Shown: positions 37,040-47,135 of the stretch, piece after piece
Position numbering within the stretch: position 1 is the stretch's first letter
Layout: each line of letters opens with the position of its first letter
Origin: Salvator merianae
Taxonomy: Eukaryota; Chordata; Lepidosauria; Squamata; Teiidae
Direction of reading: 5' to 3'
Assembly: GCA_003586115.2 (NCBI GenBank)
Contig: QVOM02000021.1
Coordinates: 14,793,953 to 14,857,952, forward strand
DNA length: 64,000 bases
Position numbers and translations under genes: made by a program
The notes under the pieces: generated by a model
Told to the model about the DNA's origin: nothing
What the model saw: only the letters and a program-made list of their open reading frames with translations
Databases searched by the model: none

Positions 37040-37345
37040 TGTCAGCCGCGCGTCCTTTCTCTCCCTTGCCCGTAGGACTGTTAACCCTGGGAATCCAACC
37101 AGCAACGTGTGAATTCGTCGCCAACCCCCTGCTACACACGCCCTGCACAACAGCAGAAGCGCCACCAACACCACACGCTCCCTGCTCGGCTGGCGAACTA
37201 GTAAGACAGATAGATCAGCACCGGAGCTGTCCAGCTGCCTCCCCGCCCCCACCCACGGGCTGTCCAGCGCCCCTCGCGGTGAGCTGGGGGAGTTGAGCGG
37301 GCGCAGGTCTCGGGCATGGATGACAAGGAAACAGCTCAAGTCTCA

Positions 37346-37389
37346 ACTACAACTCCCAACAACGCCCGCCCTTGGCTCCGCCCCTCGCC
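37346..37389. promoter_or_regulatory. ZNF143-like core motif plus GC boxes
   Basis: ACTACAACTCCCAAC (37346-37360) matches the 5' half of the SBS/ZNF143-type promoter motif, whose usual consensus continues CAGCATGC. It is directly followed by GC-box (Sp/KLF-type) sequences aacgcccgccc and ggctccgcccctc. The cluster lies about 310 bp upstream of the RAB3C ATG, a plausible core-promoter position. The same 13-mer is carried by a palindromic MITE at 52121-52133, so a repeat origin of the site is possible. Confidence 0.5.
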
Positions 37390-37601
37390 GTATTATTCTA
37401 TGGCAAGATTGGGCGTAGTGGGTGGGCTTGGTTGTACTTTTGCTCAGTTTCTTCGGGGTTGTGGTTCAAGTTTTTGTTCTACTAGAATTTTCCTCGACTT
37501 GGAGAAGCCACAGACCCGCTGTCTCGCCGCGACGGGCAGAGAAAGTGGCATCACTCACTCTGAAGCCACCGCCGTTGCTTTCCGCCTGTATTTCCACTAT
37601 C

Positions 37602-37797
37602 GTTGTTGCTGGGTACCACCGAGTCGTGTCCGACTCCTGATTGACTGCATGGGCACCTCCACGGGCACCTCTGTGCAGTTTTCGTGGTAGAGATACAGAA
37701 TTGTTTTCCCATTGCCTACTTCTGAGGAAAGGCTGTGGATCGAACTAGCAACCTTCTGCTTTCTAGGCAGTTTTCTCTACCACTAGCTACAGCCACT
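37602..37797 (-). mobile_element. BovB-tailed tRNA SINE inside promoter region
   Basis: Reverse orientation: tail gttgttgctgggtaccaccg, body gtcgtgtccgactcctgatt, tRNA head near tctctaccactagctacagc. It splits the GC-rich region upstream of RAB3C into 36900-37600 and 37950-38390. The tail keeps several CpGs, so the copy may be young. Confidence 0.85.
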
Positions 37798-38028
37798 CCT
37801 CTGGGTTTTCACTGTATTTCCATACACACACCACTTTTTCTGACACGTGGGAGTTCAGTTCCTCTCAGCTTTCAAGCAGAAATTGAAGCGCCATTTGGAT
37901 GTTTACCTTTTGGTAGCCCGTATCCTAGTGAATGAAGTAGTTCCAAAAGCGCTCTCCTTACAGATGCTTGTCGAGACACACGGAAAAGGCAAATCTGAGG
38001 CAGAAACAGAAAGCGTGAAAGGTCTTAC

Positions 38029-38383
38029 CTTGCCGTATAGTTCCATTGACACCCTGCCAAGAGGAACGGAGCTCCCGGACACACGCGCAAAGACCCTCGC
38101 TAAAGAGCCACGCACTCTGATGAAGCCGAATGAGTCTTGCGAGGAACTGGGATTTCCCCCCCTCTTTCCCCCCTGATCCTCCCAGCCAGCCTGGCCAATG
38201 GAAAAAGCTCGCAGTCGGGAGAATTAGCGATACCAGCTCGGAGCCGAGTCTCCTAGCAGCAGTGTTAGCATTAGCACGCGGTTCCCTTTAGGCACCTTCT
38301 CCGTTAATTAACTCAAACCCAGAAGAACAGCAGGTGCAAGCTGTGGGCAGGGCGGGGAGGTAGTACCGGGCAAGTTATATAAA
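38029..38383 (-). promoter_or_regulatory. candidate alternative first exon with TATA box
   Basis: A TATATAA-type box (38376-38383, readable on both strands) lies at the edge of a CpG-containing tract. On the minus strand a consensus splice donor CAAG|GTAAGA follows about 350 nt later (exon end 38029, GT at 38028-38027). An inverted CCAAT box sits at 38195-38199. Together these resemble a first exon of roughly 300 nt transcribed in the RAB3C direction, about 1 kb upstream of the coding start. Exon 2 begins exactly with an ATG, so a transcript splicing from here to exon 2 would encode a RAB3C lacking the eight-residue extension. This is inference from motifs only. Confidence 0.35.
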
Positions 38384-38559
38384 CTGCAGTTTCCTAGTAA
38401 AACGAAGCGGTGCAGATAAAGAGAAGAAATTATTCAGTTCCTAAATTAGACAGTCTAGTTCTGTCTGTCTAAAAGCTGCTATATGAGCCCCCTCCCCGAC
38501 TTTAAAGCTAGCTAGGGAACATAATCTCCAGAATCCTTAGAACCAAGCATCTTATACTT

Positions 38560-38656
38560 TAGAGGTGTGCAAAATGCTGTACGGAATGATTTTACAAAGC
38601 ATTTGAAATGGCCACGCCCCTCTTGTGAGGGCTAAATTTGCTAGATTTTGCACACT
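38560..38656. mobile_element. ~97-bp MITE, TGTGCAAAA termini
   Basis: Left TAGAGGTGTGCAAAATG, right ATTTTGCACACT, giving about 12-bp inverted ends. The interior gaaatggccacgcccctctt matches 590-685. Confidence 0.65.
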
Positions 38657-38845
38657 GCTGTTGCAGGCTACCACAGAGTTGTCTCCAACTCCTGGTTGAC
38701 TACATGGGCACCACTATGCAGTTCTCTTAGCAGAGATACAGAAGTGGTTCCCCATTGCCTACTTCTGGGAAGAGGCTGGGGATTGAACTGGCAATCTGCT
38801 GTTTTCCAGGAAGTCTGCTCTACCACTGAGCTACAGCTACTCCCC
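38657..38845 (-). mobile_element. BovB-tailed tRNA SINE
   Basis: Reverse orientation: gttgcaggctaccacagagt, agatacagaagtggttcccc, B-box complement gggattgaactgg, A-box complement ccactgagctaca. It abuts the MITE at 38560-38656. Confidence 0.85.
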
Positions 38846-39142
38846 TTCCCCTTCAGTTATTAGTACATCTGTGAACAACTGCATGAGTGAAAGTGTAATC
38901 TCTTGTATAAAGAACCTAATAAATGTCTACTGGAAATTACTGGTCACCCATCTAGTCGTGCACCCTGTTCTTATGGTTGTCATTCGGATGTAAATAGGAA
39001 GTCCATGAGCAGGGAATGAGCTTATAAAAACACTAACGTGAGCACATTAGAGATAATGTTTTGAAAACAGAAATGCTAATATGATGATGCCTTTACTCAG
39101 ATTGGTGGTGCAATCACATTTGGAATGCCGTGTTGTAGTTTA

Positions 39143-39543
39143 GGACCTTTTTGCACTTACCACATTAGAACAGGATAATTATCCTGTTCTAACTTGGTAT
39201 TGACCACACAGTGCATCCACCATCCACACTGCATGGCCCTAGTTCCTTACTTGAAACAGGCTACTGGCATTTGCAGTGCAAATGCCAGTAGTCTTGTCTG
39301 ATGCTTACCATGGCAGCAGATGGGAAGTGTTTGGCTGCTGCCATGAAAACCACCAGGGTTGCACAGTGCACAGGTGTGCACAAGCATGATTGGGTGATTG
39401 TGGCGGCTAAGGTTAAGTGTGGATGCTGACTATCAGCTCCCAGTAAAGTTATGGAACACAAATTTCTGCTCCACAGCTGGGAACAATCAGGAGCAGCATA
39501 ATGCTGCTCCTGGCCACTGGGCCTCTGCAAAATGCAAAGGCCC
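39143..39543. mobile_element. GGACC-terminal MITE with 28-bp palindrome
   Basis: Left end ggaccttttttgcacttacc, right end aatgcaaaggccc. A perfect 28-bp palindrome (39165-39192, half-site TTAGAACAGGATAA) lies 22 nt inside the left end. The interior gggaacaatcaggagcagca and catttgcagtgcaaatgcc link it to 30262-30650 and 973-1714. Confidence 0.75.
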
Positions 39544-39548
39544 TACAT

Positions 39549-40083
39549 CTCATAAAGGATATAGCAGAGCTGGAGAAGGTTCAGAGGAGGACAATTCAGG
39601 TGATCAAGGGGTTGGAGGAGATTCACTACAAGGACTTTTTAGTTTAGAAATGAGAGAATTGAGAGAAGACAAGATTGGAATGTAGAAAATTATGCATGAT
39701 GTGGACAAAGGGGGTAAGGAAAAGTTTTTCTGCCTTTCCCAAAATACTAGAACCAAAGGTTACCCAATAAAGCTGAATGCTGGACAAATCCGGACATAGA
39801 AAAGGAAACTTTGGAATTCACTACCACAAGATGTATTGCTGCCTATCAGCTTTGATGGTTTTAGAAAAGGTTTGGGCCAGTTTATGGAAGTCAGGGCTAT
39901 CAATGTGGCTATTAGTCCTGATGGCAGTAGTACACCTCCAAAGTCCAGCTGCTGGGAGACTGCAAGCTCATGTCCTACTAGGAGGCTTCTCTGTGCAGCT
40001 GACGGGCCACTGTCAGGACAGAACTGCTGGACTAGATGAGCTGTGGGCCCAATTCAGTGTTTTAGCAAGTGATCTTCTCTATT
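39549..40083 (+). mobile_element. CR1-type LINE 3' fragment
   Basis: Broken coding piece reading AELEKVQRR near 39565, then ttggaattcactaccacaag and agctttgatggttttagaaa, followed by the 3' UTR words ggctattagtcctgatgg, gggccactgtcaggacag and gctggactagatgagctg. Confidence 0.65.
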
Positions 40084-40682
40084 GGAGGCTGGTGCCCACT
40101 GCAGTTGATGAGATGAGGGCCAAGACAGCTAACAGGAACTGGTAATAAGTGGAACTAATGATAGGTGAGACACTGTTAAGGCTGCAGTTTTATTCTAGCT
40201 CACATAATTGATATCATTAAAGATAATGATTTATGTACATTTTGCCAACCCCAAACTGAAACATGCATAAAGGAAAAGAAGAGTAGACTCTTGCTCTGAG
40301 CTGTTAAGCAATGGTAGGGTGGGGTGCTGTCTTCTTTACACTTTGTTCTGAAATATGTAGCTTCTTTTGTTAACTCTGGGTTATGAAAAGTACTGTGATG
40401 GCTCACAAAGTACTTCCATAAAAGGTTGGGGCTTCAACTGGAAGCATCTCTTTTATCTGTCTGATTCAGTTTTGGGGAGATCAAAGGAAGGCTTCCAACT
40501 GCAGCCTCATCTGTCCCCACCCTTACCACCATCACAGTCCTGGTATATGGGCCAGTTATTCCTTTGTAATGTATGCTTTATATACACCTTCTCCCACACA
40601 TAAAGCAGCATGTCATACAACTCATCATGTTTCTGGTCACCTATGAATAAGTGTACAGTTTTAAAACACATCAGTCAATGTT

Positions 40683-41320
40683 GGGCCTGTTCGCACTGCA
40701 GTGGCGGAACGTTCTTGTCCGCTCGCTAGAACGGAGCATTCGCACTGCCGTGGGCACATGCCTCACCCGATCCGAACCACTTCGTACCTGATTCAAACCT
40801 GATGTTGGGTAAGGCAAGACAAGTAAAAGTTTGTCTTCATCCCGACCTGCGCGATGGAGCGAAGATCGGGCACGGTGCTTTCGCACTCCCAGCTGCGCAT
40901 GAAATGGCGGCCGGGTGTGGCTGGCGCGGCTGCGCATGCGGGGTGCAAAGTTTTCACATCCGGGTGCAAAGGTTACACATCCAGGTGCGATGTTTTCATA
41001 CCCGGTACGATGCTGCGTACCCCGGTATGAAACTTCGTGCCCAGGATAGCCCTTTGCGCATGGCAGCCTAGCTGCCGTTATGAAGCCGGTTCCGTAACAA
41101 GCCCCTGGTTACGAAGCGGAGTACAATGCTACGAAGCGGGGTACGATGGTACAGAGTGCGGTTCCGAACTAGCGGCTGCCATTCGCACTGTTCCCGCTGC
41201 TGGTCGGCTTCTGGTCTGTTCCTCTGGCCGGGAGTGCGAAGGGTACCAAGCGTTCCCCAACCCCTCTGGTCCGAAGCCAACTACTGGGAACGGTCTACCG
41301 AGCTCAGTGCGAAAAGGCCC
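40683..41320. mobile_element. 638-bp CpG-rich GGGCC-terminal MITE
   Basis: Left end gggcctgttcgcactgcagt, right end cagtgcgaaaaggccc, flanked by GTT on both sides. Hairpin CGTTCT (40710-40715) / AGAACG (40728-40733). Contains reiterated tacgaagcgg and gggtgcaaag words and dense CpG. The inverse-oriented copy is at 55850-56457. Open frames inside are incidental. Confidence 0.85.
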
Positions 41321-41834
41321 GTTGTATATATAAGAATCAGATCAATGGATCATTTTGTACAGCAGCTGTTCTCATAGTGGCAAATCAGATGCTTATGGGA
41401 AGTCATGAGCACAGCACCAGGCCCCTCACTCCCAAGCCTCAGTGCCTTCTTGTCAGAGTATTTCCAATACTAATGGTAATATGTTTGTGCCATAGACCAG
41501 TAACCGTCTCAAGCTGGATAGTGTGACAATCTCCCTATTCCATGAAAGAGCCACTTTAATCACTCTTTGCAAGAGGTGCCACTAAGGATTGCCAAACAGA
41601 AACCAGTTCAGTGTTCCTATACATTCAACAGCCACAAAGAATGGGGAATTCCAGCAGATGTTGCCTGGGTTGCAAGCTCTTTTTAGATGTAGTTCTGGTT
41701 CTGGACCATAAAAAGAGCTTTGTTATTAAAATACTCCTTTCCATACAGTTAAGGAGATAACTGACCTTAGTTCAATAATCAACTCTGCTACCACCAGATC
41801 TGCTTGAATTCTTGGTGATGGTAATCTTTTCAAT

Positions 41835-42327
41835 CTTGCATGCAAGAGAACCAAGACCAAGGTCCAGTGTGTGTTAAATTACCTTTTGAAGATGCTGCTG
41901 CCCTGGTTGCACATTCTGCAGATGCTCTTCAGAGACTCATCGGCTGTTTTACTCACACAAATATTGAGTTCAATTTAACCATGAATCTGATGAAGACCTA
42001 TATCATGGGGCTGGGCATTTGTGATACCCCTAGTATTTGTATCAGTGATTACACCCTCAAAATGGTGGAAGAGTTTACTTACCTTGGCTCCACAGTTACT
42101 AGCAGCCTGTCTCTTCAAGCCAAGCTCAAAAAATGCAGTGCAAGATTGCAATAACAGCGGCAGAACTCTATGGGAGTATGCTATGTTGACCATCACCAAA
42201 AAGGTGAAAGCTCTTCAGGCTTGTATGCTAATTTCCCTCCTATATGGCAGCGAATCATGGGTTTTAAATGCCTGCAAGGAGTGTTATTTGAATTCTTTCC
42301 ATCTTCACAACTTTTATATGATCCTAA
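41835..42327 (+). mobile_element. LINE reverse-transcriptase C-terminal fragment
   Basis: Reads EDAAALVAHSADALQRL (41893-41943, decayed YADD region), then VEEFTYLGSTVTSSLSLQ. After a frameshift near 42150 it continues LLYGSESWVL and LNSFHLHNF. This is the RT thumb region of a non-LTR element distinct from the CR1, L2-like and BovB copies here. It is cut off at 42327 by a GGGCC-type MITE. Confidence 0.75.
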
Positions 42328-42410
42328 GGCTCTTTCCGCACAGGACCTTATTCCAGAATGCATCCCAGAATAGAGTCATGCTGCCCACATGCTAGTGCAA
42401 ATTACCAGCA
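42328..42410. mobile_element. GGGCC-type MITE, left half only
   Basis: ggctctttccgcacaggacc, ttattccagaatgcatccca and gctgcccacatgctagtgca match the left half of the 21759-21939 type; the right half is missing. It interrupts the LINE at 41835-42327. Confidence 0.55.
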
Positions 42411-42429
42411 CAATTCAGTTTAATACAGA

Positions 42430-42484
42430 TTTAGGAAGGGAGGAAGGGAGGAAGGTAGGTAGGTAGGTAGGTAGGGATGGAGGG
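42430..42484. repeat. GGAA/GGTA microsatellite
   Basis: ggaagggaggaagggaggaa followed by five GTAG units and gggatggaggg. Confidence 0.9.
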
Positions 42485-42769
42485 AGTTTCTTTTCTCAGC
42501 AAATGCTCTATTAATATCTATTCTGCCAAAGCCTGACTCTGAAAATCTGAAAACAAAGTGAAATTCTGTAAATTCTATATTTCTGCTTATGTTATGTTAT
42601 AACCAGAAAAATGGTTTAAATTAAGCAGAAAAATTGGATCTACTTTCTGAGATAGAAGGAGGCTGGGTATATTGCAGATAATAGACAGACCGAGGATTTA
42701 TATGGTGAGTTAAGCCACTGCTTCAATTCATTAGCCTTTCTAGTGGCCTTCCTGATAATGTGAGAACCC

Positions 42770-42990
42770 AAGGGATAGTCAATGAAACCGAGTGGTAGGA
42801 AATTTAGGACAATGCTGCTTCAAGTGATATGCATTTACACAATTCATAACTACAGAATGACTGCCAACTTAAATGGCTTTAAAAGGGGACAGGCAAATTC
42901 ATGGGGCATAAAAAAATCAGTAATTACTAGGCATGGTAGTTATATATTATCCTCCAGTTGCCAATGGTGGCTGATACCCATTTGGAATGG
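42770..42990 (+). mobile_element. CR1-type LINE relic
   Basis: aatggctttaaaaggggaca and ggcaaattcatggggcat, then aggcatggtagttatatatt and caatggtggctgatacccat, as in CR1 3' coding and UTR sequence (compare 55195-55225 and 39845-39900). Confidence 0.5.
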
Positions 42991-43268
42991 TAGGATAGAG
43001 GTCAATGCAGCTAAAATAAAGTGGTTTCTGGGATCAGAATAGATAGTGCTAATAGTAGGTATGACATTGCTAAAGCTGCAATTATTCACACCTATATGAA
43101 GATTGATCTCACTGAACAATATAGATTATGTATGACTTCCTAACACTGGAGTGAAACATGCATGCAGGAGTGGTAGTGAATTCAAGTTTGAGCTACTGGG
43201 CATAATGGAGTGATGCCCACTTTGCCTTTAGGGCCAGCTGCCCCTCCTAATAATGGAAGTGATGAGTA

Positions 43269-43620
43269 GGGATGTGCCAAAGTGCTGTTTGTCAAAAGGG
43301 AATGGCAGTTAGAGATTTAGAACTGTTACATGCTTTCCCTAAAAGTCCTGCCCTTCTCTGGTGTTGTTCCCTTACACATGAGTAAATGCATGAAGTAGGG
43401 AACCTACCCATTTGCTCCACATCTTCACTGCCATCATAAGGCCCTTCATTGGCAGGCCTGCAGGGCACATTGGTAGGGGAAAGTATGTGATGTCACTGCA
43501 CATGTGTGTGACATCATTGCACATGCATGTGACATCATGTGCATGCTCGCTGAGACTCACTGTGCATCCTTGGCCTCTAAATACCATTTGTGTTTGATGA
43601 ACAGCACTTCAGCACATCCC
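43269..43620. mobile_element. TA-flanked MITE with CRE-like octamers
   Basis: About 25-bp inverted ends: gggatgtgccaaagtgctgt at the left, and the complement of gggatgtgctgaagtgctgt at the right, flanked by TA on both sides (Tc1/mariner-like). Inside are three octamers TGATGTCA (43488), TGACATCA (43509) and TGACATCA (43530), spaced exactly 21 bp. Confidence 0.8.
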
Positions 43621-43654
43621 TAATAGTGAACCTTTGAAAACTAGTTATTGAGAT

Positions 43655-43957
43655 TTATTTGTTTATTTACATTTATAATCTGGCCTATCCCACATGGTCT
43701 GTAGGTTACAACTGCAGGAGCTGCAAGAGAGGTGACATGTGGTCCATTCAACTGTCTAAGGGACTTCACTCTGAATTTGCTGCCAGAGGTTATTCCCTTA
43801 GCCTTTTGTTTTCCTATGCCACTAACAAGCCAGTGAGGCTATTTTACCCATAGCTGGGAAGACCCAGTGAACTTCCAGGGCAGAGCAGGGCCTTGAACCA
43901 ATGGACTCCTAGACTGTAGCCTAGTGCTCTTAACCACTGTGCCACTAGAGGGACAAC
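43655..43957 (-). mobile_element. tRNA-derived SINE (composite)
   Basis: Begins tatttacatttataatctgg (LINE-like 3' UTR piece), ends cctagtgctcttaaccactg tgccactagaggg with a tRNA-like head in reverse (ccttgaaccaatgg near the B-box). Confidence 0.5.
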
Positions 43958-44740
43958 ATGAATGGAAGAGTGCTATTATTGTCATGTCCTGCTTGTGGGT
44001 TTCCTAATTGATTGTGTAAATTAGCTGCTAGACTAGAGGGACATTTCATTTGACTCAGAACAGCTCTACTTTTAGTTACCATTATGTTATGTTCCAGGTT
44101 GTAACTTTTCCATCAATTCACTCCTGTGTAAAAAGCCATCTCAAAAAAGCTATCTGAGATAGAGGATCTGCTTGGGTGTCCCTTCCTCCTTTCAAGTATG
44201 AAAGTTTCAAATGCTGAAGCACTGGCTCATACCAGATGTTCATGCTGGAATCACTCCAGCTTCAGTACTTCTACTCCACCACCCTAGAAATTGGAATCAG
44301 AGTGGTCTGGAAACGTTAAAAATAGGTGGCTGTTTTCCTGTACTTCAGTAGACAGGAACTAGTATCTTACGCCTGTCAACTGTTTTGCAGCCTCCCTCAC
44401 TTCTTTTCCCTCAGGTTTAAGACTAAAAGGTTTCAGTTGTTGACAAGGCCATCACCTGTTGTTGTTTTTTCCTGGTTGAGATGGCTCTCAATCGCTGTGT
44501 TTTTATCTGCAGCAATGACATAGAAAAGAGCTTTAAAGATGACAGCTGCAGTTTGCTATAGACAAAGGCTACAGCTCTTGGACTCAGGTCTTGGACAAAA
44601 GCAAAATATTTTCTTTCAATATAATTTCAGGCCATTTTAAGGAGAGGAAAGCCCTTTCCCAAAGCCTTGAAACAGGCTTATGGAAATGAATATTCATTTT
44701 GAAAAAATCAAAGGTATATTCTGTAAGTAAGTATATTCTG

Positions 44741-44843
44741 TGGTTGTAGCTCAGTCGCCAGGAAAGGAAAGGATAACAGTTTCCATCCCCAGCAGACAGT
44801 AATTGTAAAACACAACTTTATGGTACCTTCAACAACAATAATA
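44741..44843 (+). mobile_element. tRNA SINE, internally deleted
   Basis: Head tggttgtagctcagtcgcca, decayed B-box gtttccatcccc, tail ggtaccttcaacaacaataa. Shorter than the 185-bp copies. Confidence 0.6.
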
Positions 44844-45376
44844 TCCTGGAAACAGTCATGGCTGGTATCAATGCAAACTGGTGGCACAGGGGGTGAAGCA
44901 TCTAAAAGGAAGTGGCACCAGGGGGCAGAGTAGGTAGAACTAATGATAGGCGAGACTCTGTGGCTGTTTTCACACTGTGCGCCTTGGTGTGCAATGTGGA
45001 GGCCAGTCTTGGCCTGGAATACTTGATTGAGGCCACAACCAGAATGGTGGCTGGTGGCACATGCCAGGGGCTGTTTGTTCCACTGTGACCCACCACAGCC
45101 GAACTCCAGAAACCAGAAATGGAACTTTTCCTGCCTCCAAAGATGAAGGCTGGGGGCAGGGTCACTGCAGTGTGCTGGAAATGGCCCATTTCTGGGGCTG
45201 TTGCTTTAAAGCAGTCTGCCATTGATGTGCTAGGGAACAGGCCAGCTGCTGGTGTTGTATGGTCAGAGCATTCCTTGGGAGGCAGTGCTTTCATCATTGA
45301 TCTTCTGTCAGACTGTGAGAACAAATTCACCCAATTATCAGATCATTTCCAAGACAAACAAAAGAGCACACACTAA

Positions 45377-45776
45377 GGTCCTGTTTGCACGTACACTCTA
45401 ATGAGTGATCAGACGCTCACTAGAGAAGTGTGTCCACATTTTGCAGAGGTCCAAAGGATTGGGAGCAGCTGTAGCTGCTGCCGATTGCTACTAGCTCTGG
45501 TGCACAAAATTGTGCTACACAGCCGTACCAGGAGCAGCTGGACTGCTCCCAATATGTAGAGTTCACACCCTCTTCATGCACCACATCCCTGGTTGCCATG
45601 GTGGCAGCCTAATGTTTCCCTGGTCGCTGTCATGGTGGTGGCCAGCATTCACACTGTGAGTGCTAGAAGAATGTTTCTGGGATGTTCCAGCCCTTGCAGT
45701 ATGGATGGCCACTGCATTGCAGGAACTGTTCCCCCTTGGAATGTTCGGATTCAAACATTCCAAGGTGGAAAAGGCC
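45377..45776. mobile_element. GGGCC-terminal MITE with hairpins at both ends
   Basis: Left end ggtcctgtttgcacg, right end caaggtggaaaaggcc. Right hairpin CCTTGGAATGTT (45734-45745) / AACATTCCAAGG (45754-45765); left hairpin 45396-45405 / 45416-45425 with one mismatch. Same subfamily as 30262-30650. Confidence 0.75.
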
Positions 45777-46261
45777 ATATAAGAAACGGTATACCAATTG
45801 CCTCCATAACTTTGAGTACAGAGATCTTGAAGGCACTTTGGACACAGAGTGGAGACAGCTATAATAATTGCATTTTACATTCATAACAGGTTTCTCTGTG
45901 AGTATCTATATGCAAACATTTAGCTTTTGTCTTTTTCAGCTGCTCTGGTGTAGATGTGAAACTGTTTAGCCAAGATGGCAGCTATAGAACACAGAAGATG
46001 GAATATTCACATAATCAAATGGCACTTCAGAATATTGCTGTGTCAAGAGGAACCACACTGCACTGAACACCTGTGTGTAAAGAGAAAAGGGCATAGGTGG
46101 GGAGACAGAAAGCCAAAGAGCCTGGCTACAGTTAGCATTGTATTAAACTATTTTTATTATTGTTTTGGGGGTAAATAGGAGGATAGAATATCTCAAATGG
46201 TGTTTGATATCTGTTTTTCCATTCAGCACAGGGACAACATACTTGGTTCTGCACCAACTGG

Positions 46262-46350
46262 ATAATATTTATTTATTACTATTCTGAACTATATGCAGCA
46301 ATCTCAGGGTGGGTTGCAATAAAAGCAAAGCACTATAAAAACACAATAAA
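46262..46350 (-). mobile_element. LINE 3' UTR piece, reversed
   Basis: ggataatatttatttattac, then caatctcagggtgggttgca and ataaaagcaaagc, a common reptile LINE/SINE end. Confidence 0.45.
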
Positions 46351-46706
46351 AAATGAACTCACTAAAAAAACATTTTCTCAGAAGAGCTGATTATTTTCTG
46401 TGTGGTACTGCTTCCAAGTAATAGGTTTTTGTTTTGTTTTTTAAAGCGATTTCCATGATAAGTAGGAAATATCTGCACAGTCCATACCCACCAGTGCTAT
46501 TTAGTTGTCCACTTCACTGCCTCTTCCTTTTCCCAGACTCAGCCATCTCTGTTAACTTTCATATTAGATGTAGCATTTCCTTTGCATTGTGACTAAGCTA
46601 GATATGGCTGCTAGGAGCTGCCAGTTGTTTTGGGATCACAAGGTTAGTAGAAACTGGGTGTAGCATGGGGTTGTGGGAACCAAGGTAGAATAGAATGCTA
46701 AATATA

Positions 46707-47135
46707 GGACCTTTCCACACTTTCCTTGTGGAGCAATCCAGACTGCTTGCTGGGTCACTTCGTTTACACCTGGCTGCTGCTGCAGCTCACCTGGAATTGC
46801 CTAAGCTTCCCTGGAGCAATCCAGCTGTGGACAACTGAAAAGCAGTCCACAGGCTTATCAGCAGAGGCTGGATTGCTCCATACCCTCTTCTGAATGCTGC
46901 ATGGCGAGTGGGCATGGGCTCTGTGACTACAGCTGCAAGTCATTTGCAGCTACCGGATCACCATAGCAATATCTGATCACACACTGGATGCCAGTTTGAA
47001 CTTCACTGTGGTGATCCAGCTGGCCATTCACACTGTGAGTGCACTGGCCAGGTATGGGATTATTTTCAGTGTGTGCAGTGCAAATGCCTGCCCCCATCCT
47101 TCAACCTTATGAGTCGGGAAAGTGCAAACAGGCCC
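46707..47135. mobile_element. GGACC/GGCCC-terminal MITE (I/J subfamily)
   Basis: Left end ggacctttccacact, right end agtgcaaacaggccc. Interior blocks (tggagcaatccagctgtgga, cagtccacaggcttatcagc, gatcaccatagcaatatctg) match 11817-12290. No hairpin is obvious at either end, unlike its relative. Confidence 0.7.

Larger units (their letters stand above)
36900..37600 (-). promoter_or_regulatory. RAB3C: RAB3C CpG-rich promoter region
   Basis: GC- and CpG-rich tract around coding exon 1, in contrast to the AT-leaning, CpG-poor flanks. It holds many CpGs (for example 36938-36951 and 37047-37052), GC boxes near 37361-37389 and the ATG at 37039. The GC-rich character resumes at about 37950-38390 beyond a SINE (37602-37797). 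I infer that transcription of RAB3C starts within or just upstream of this tract; the exact start cannot be read. Minus-strand pyrimidine/AG acceptor-like sites occur in the leader (for example ctatctgtcttactAG), so an upstream non-coding exon could splice here. Confidence 0.75.

Noticed and set aside
36797..37339. 180-codon open frame on the minus strand across RAB3C exon 1
   Set aside because: Only the eight codons at 37039-37016 match RAB3C; upstream is GC-rich leader and downstream is intron after a clear splice donor.
37847..38176. Plus-strand 109-codon gene in the upstream CpG tract
   Set aside because: No similarity recognised; overlaps a more convincing minus-strand donor and is expected by chance in GC-rich DNA.
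43488..43540. CRISPR-like short regular repeats
   Set aside because: Only three 8-bp words in a vertebrate MITE; no direct repeats of suitable length and no cas genes.
44902..45330. 142-codon open frame on the minus strand
   Set aside because: No family resemblance; overlaps a repeat-like region beginning ggctgttttcacactgtgcg.
44961..45375. Another GGGCC-class element starting ggctgttttcacactg
   Set aside because: No matching right end or hairpin could be found.
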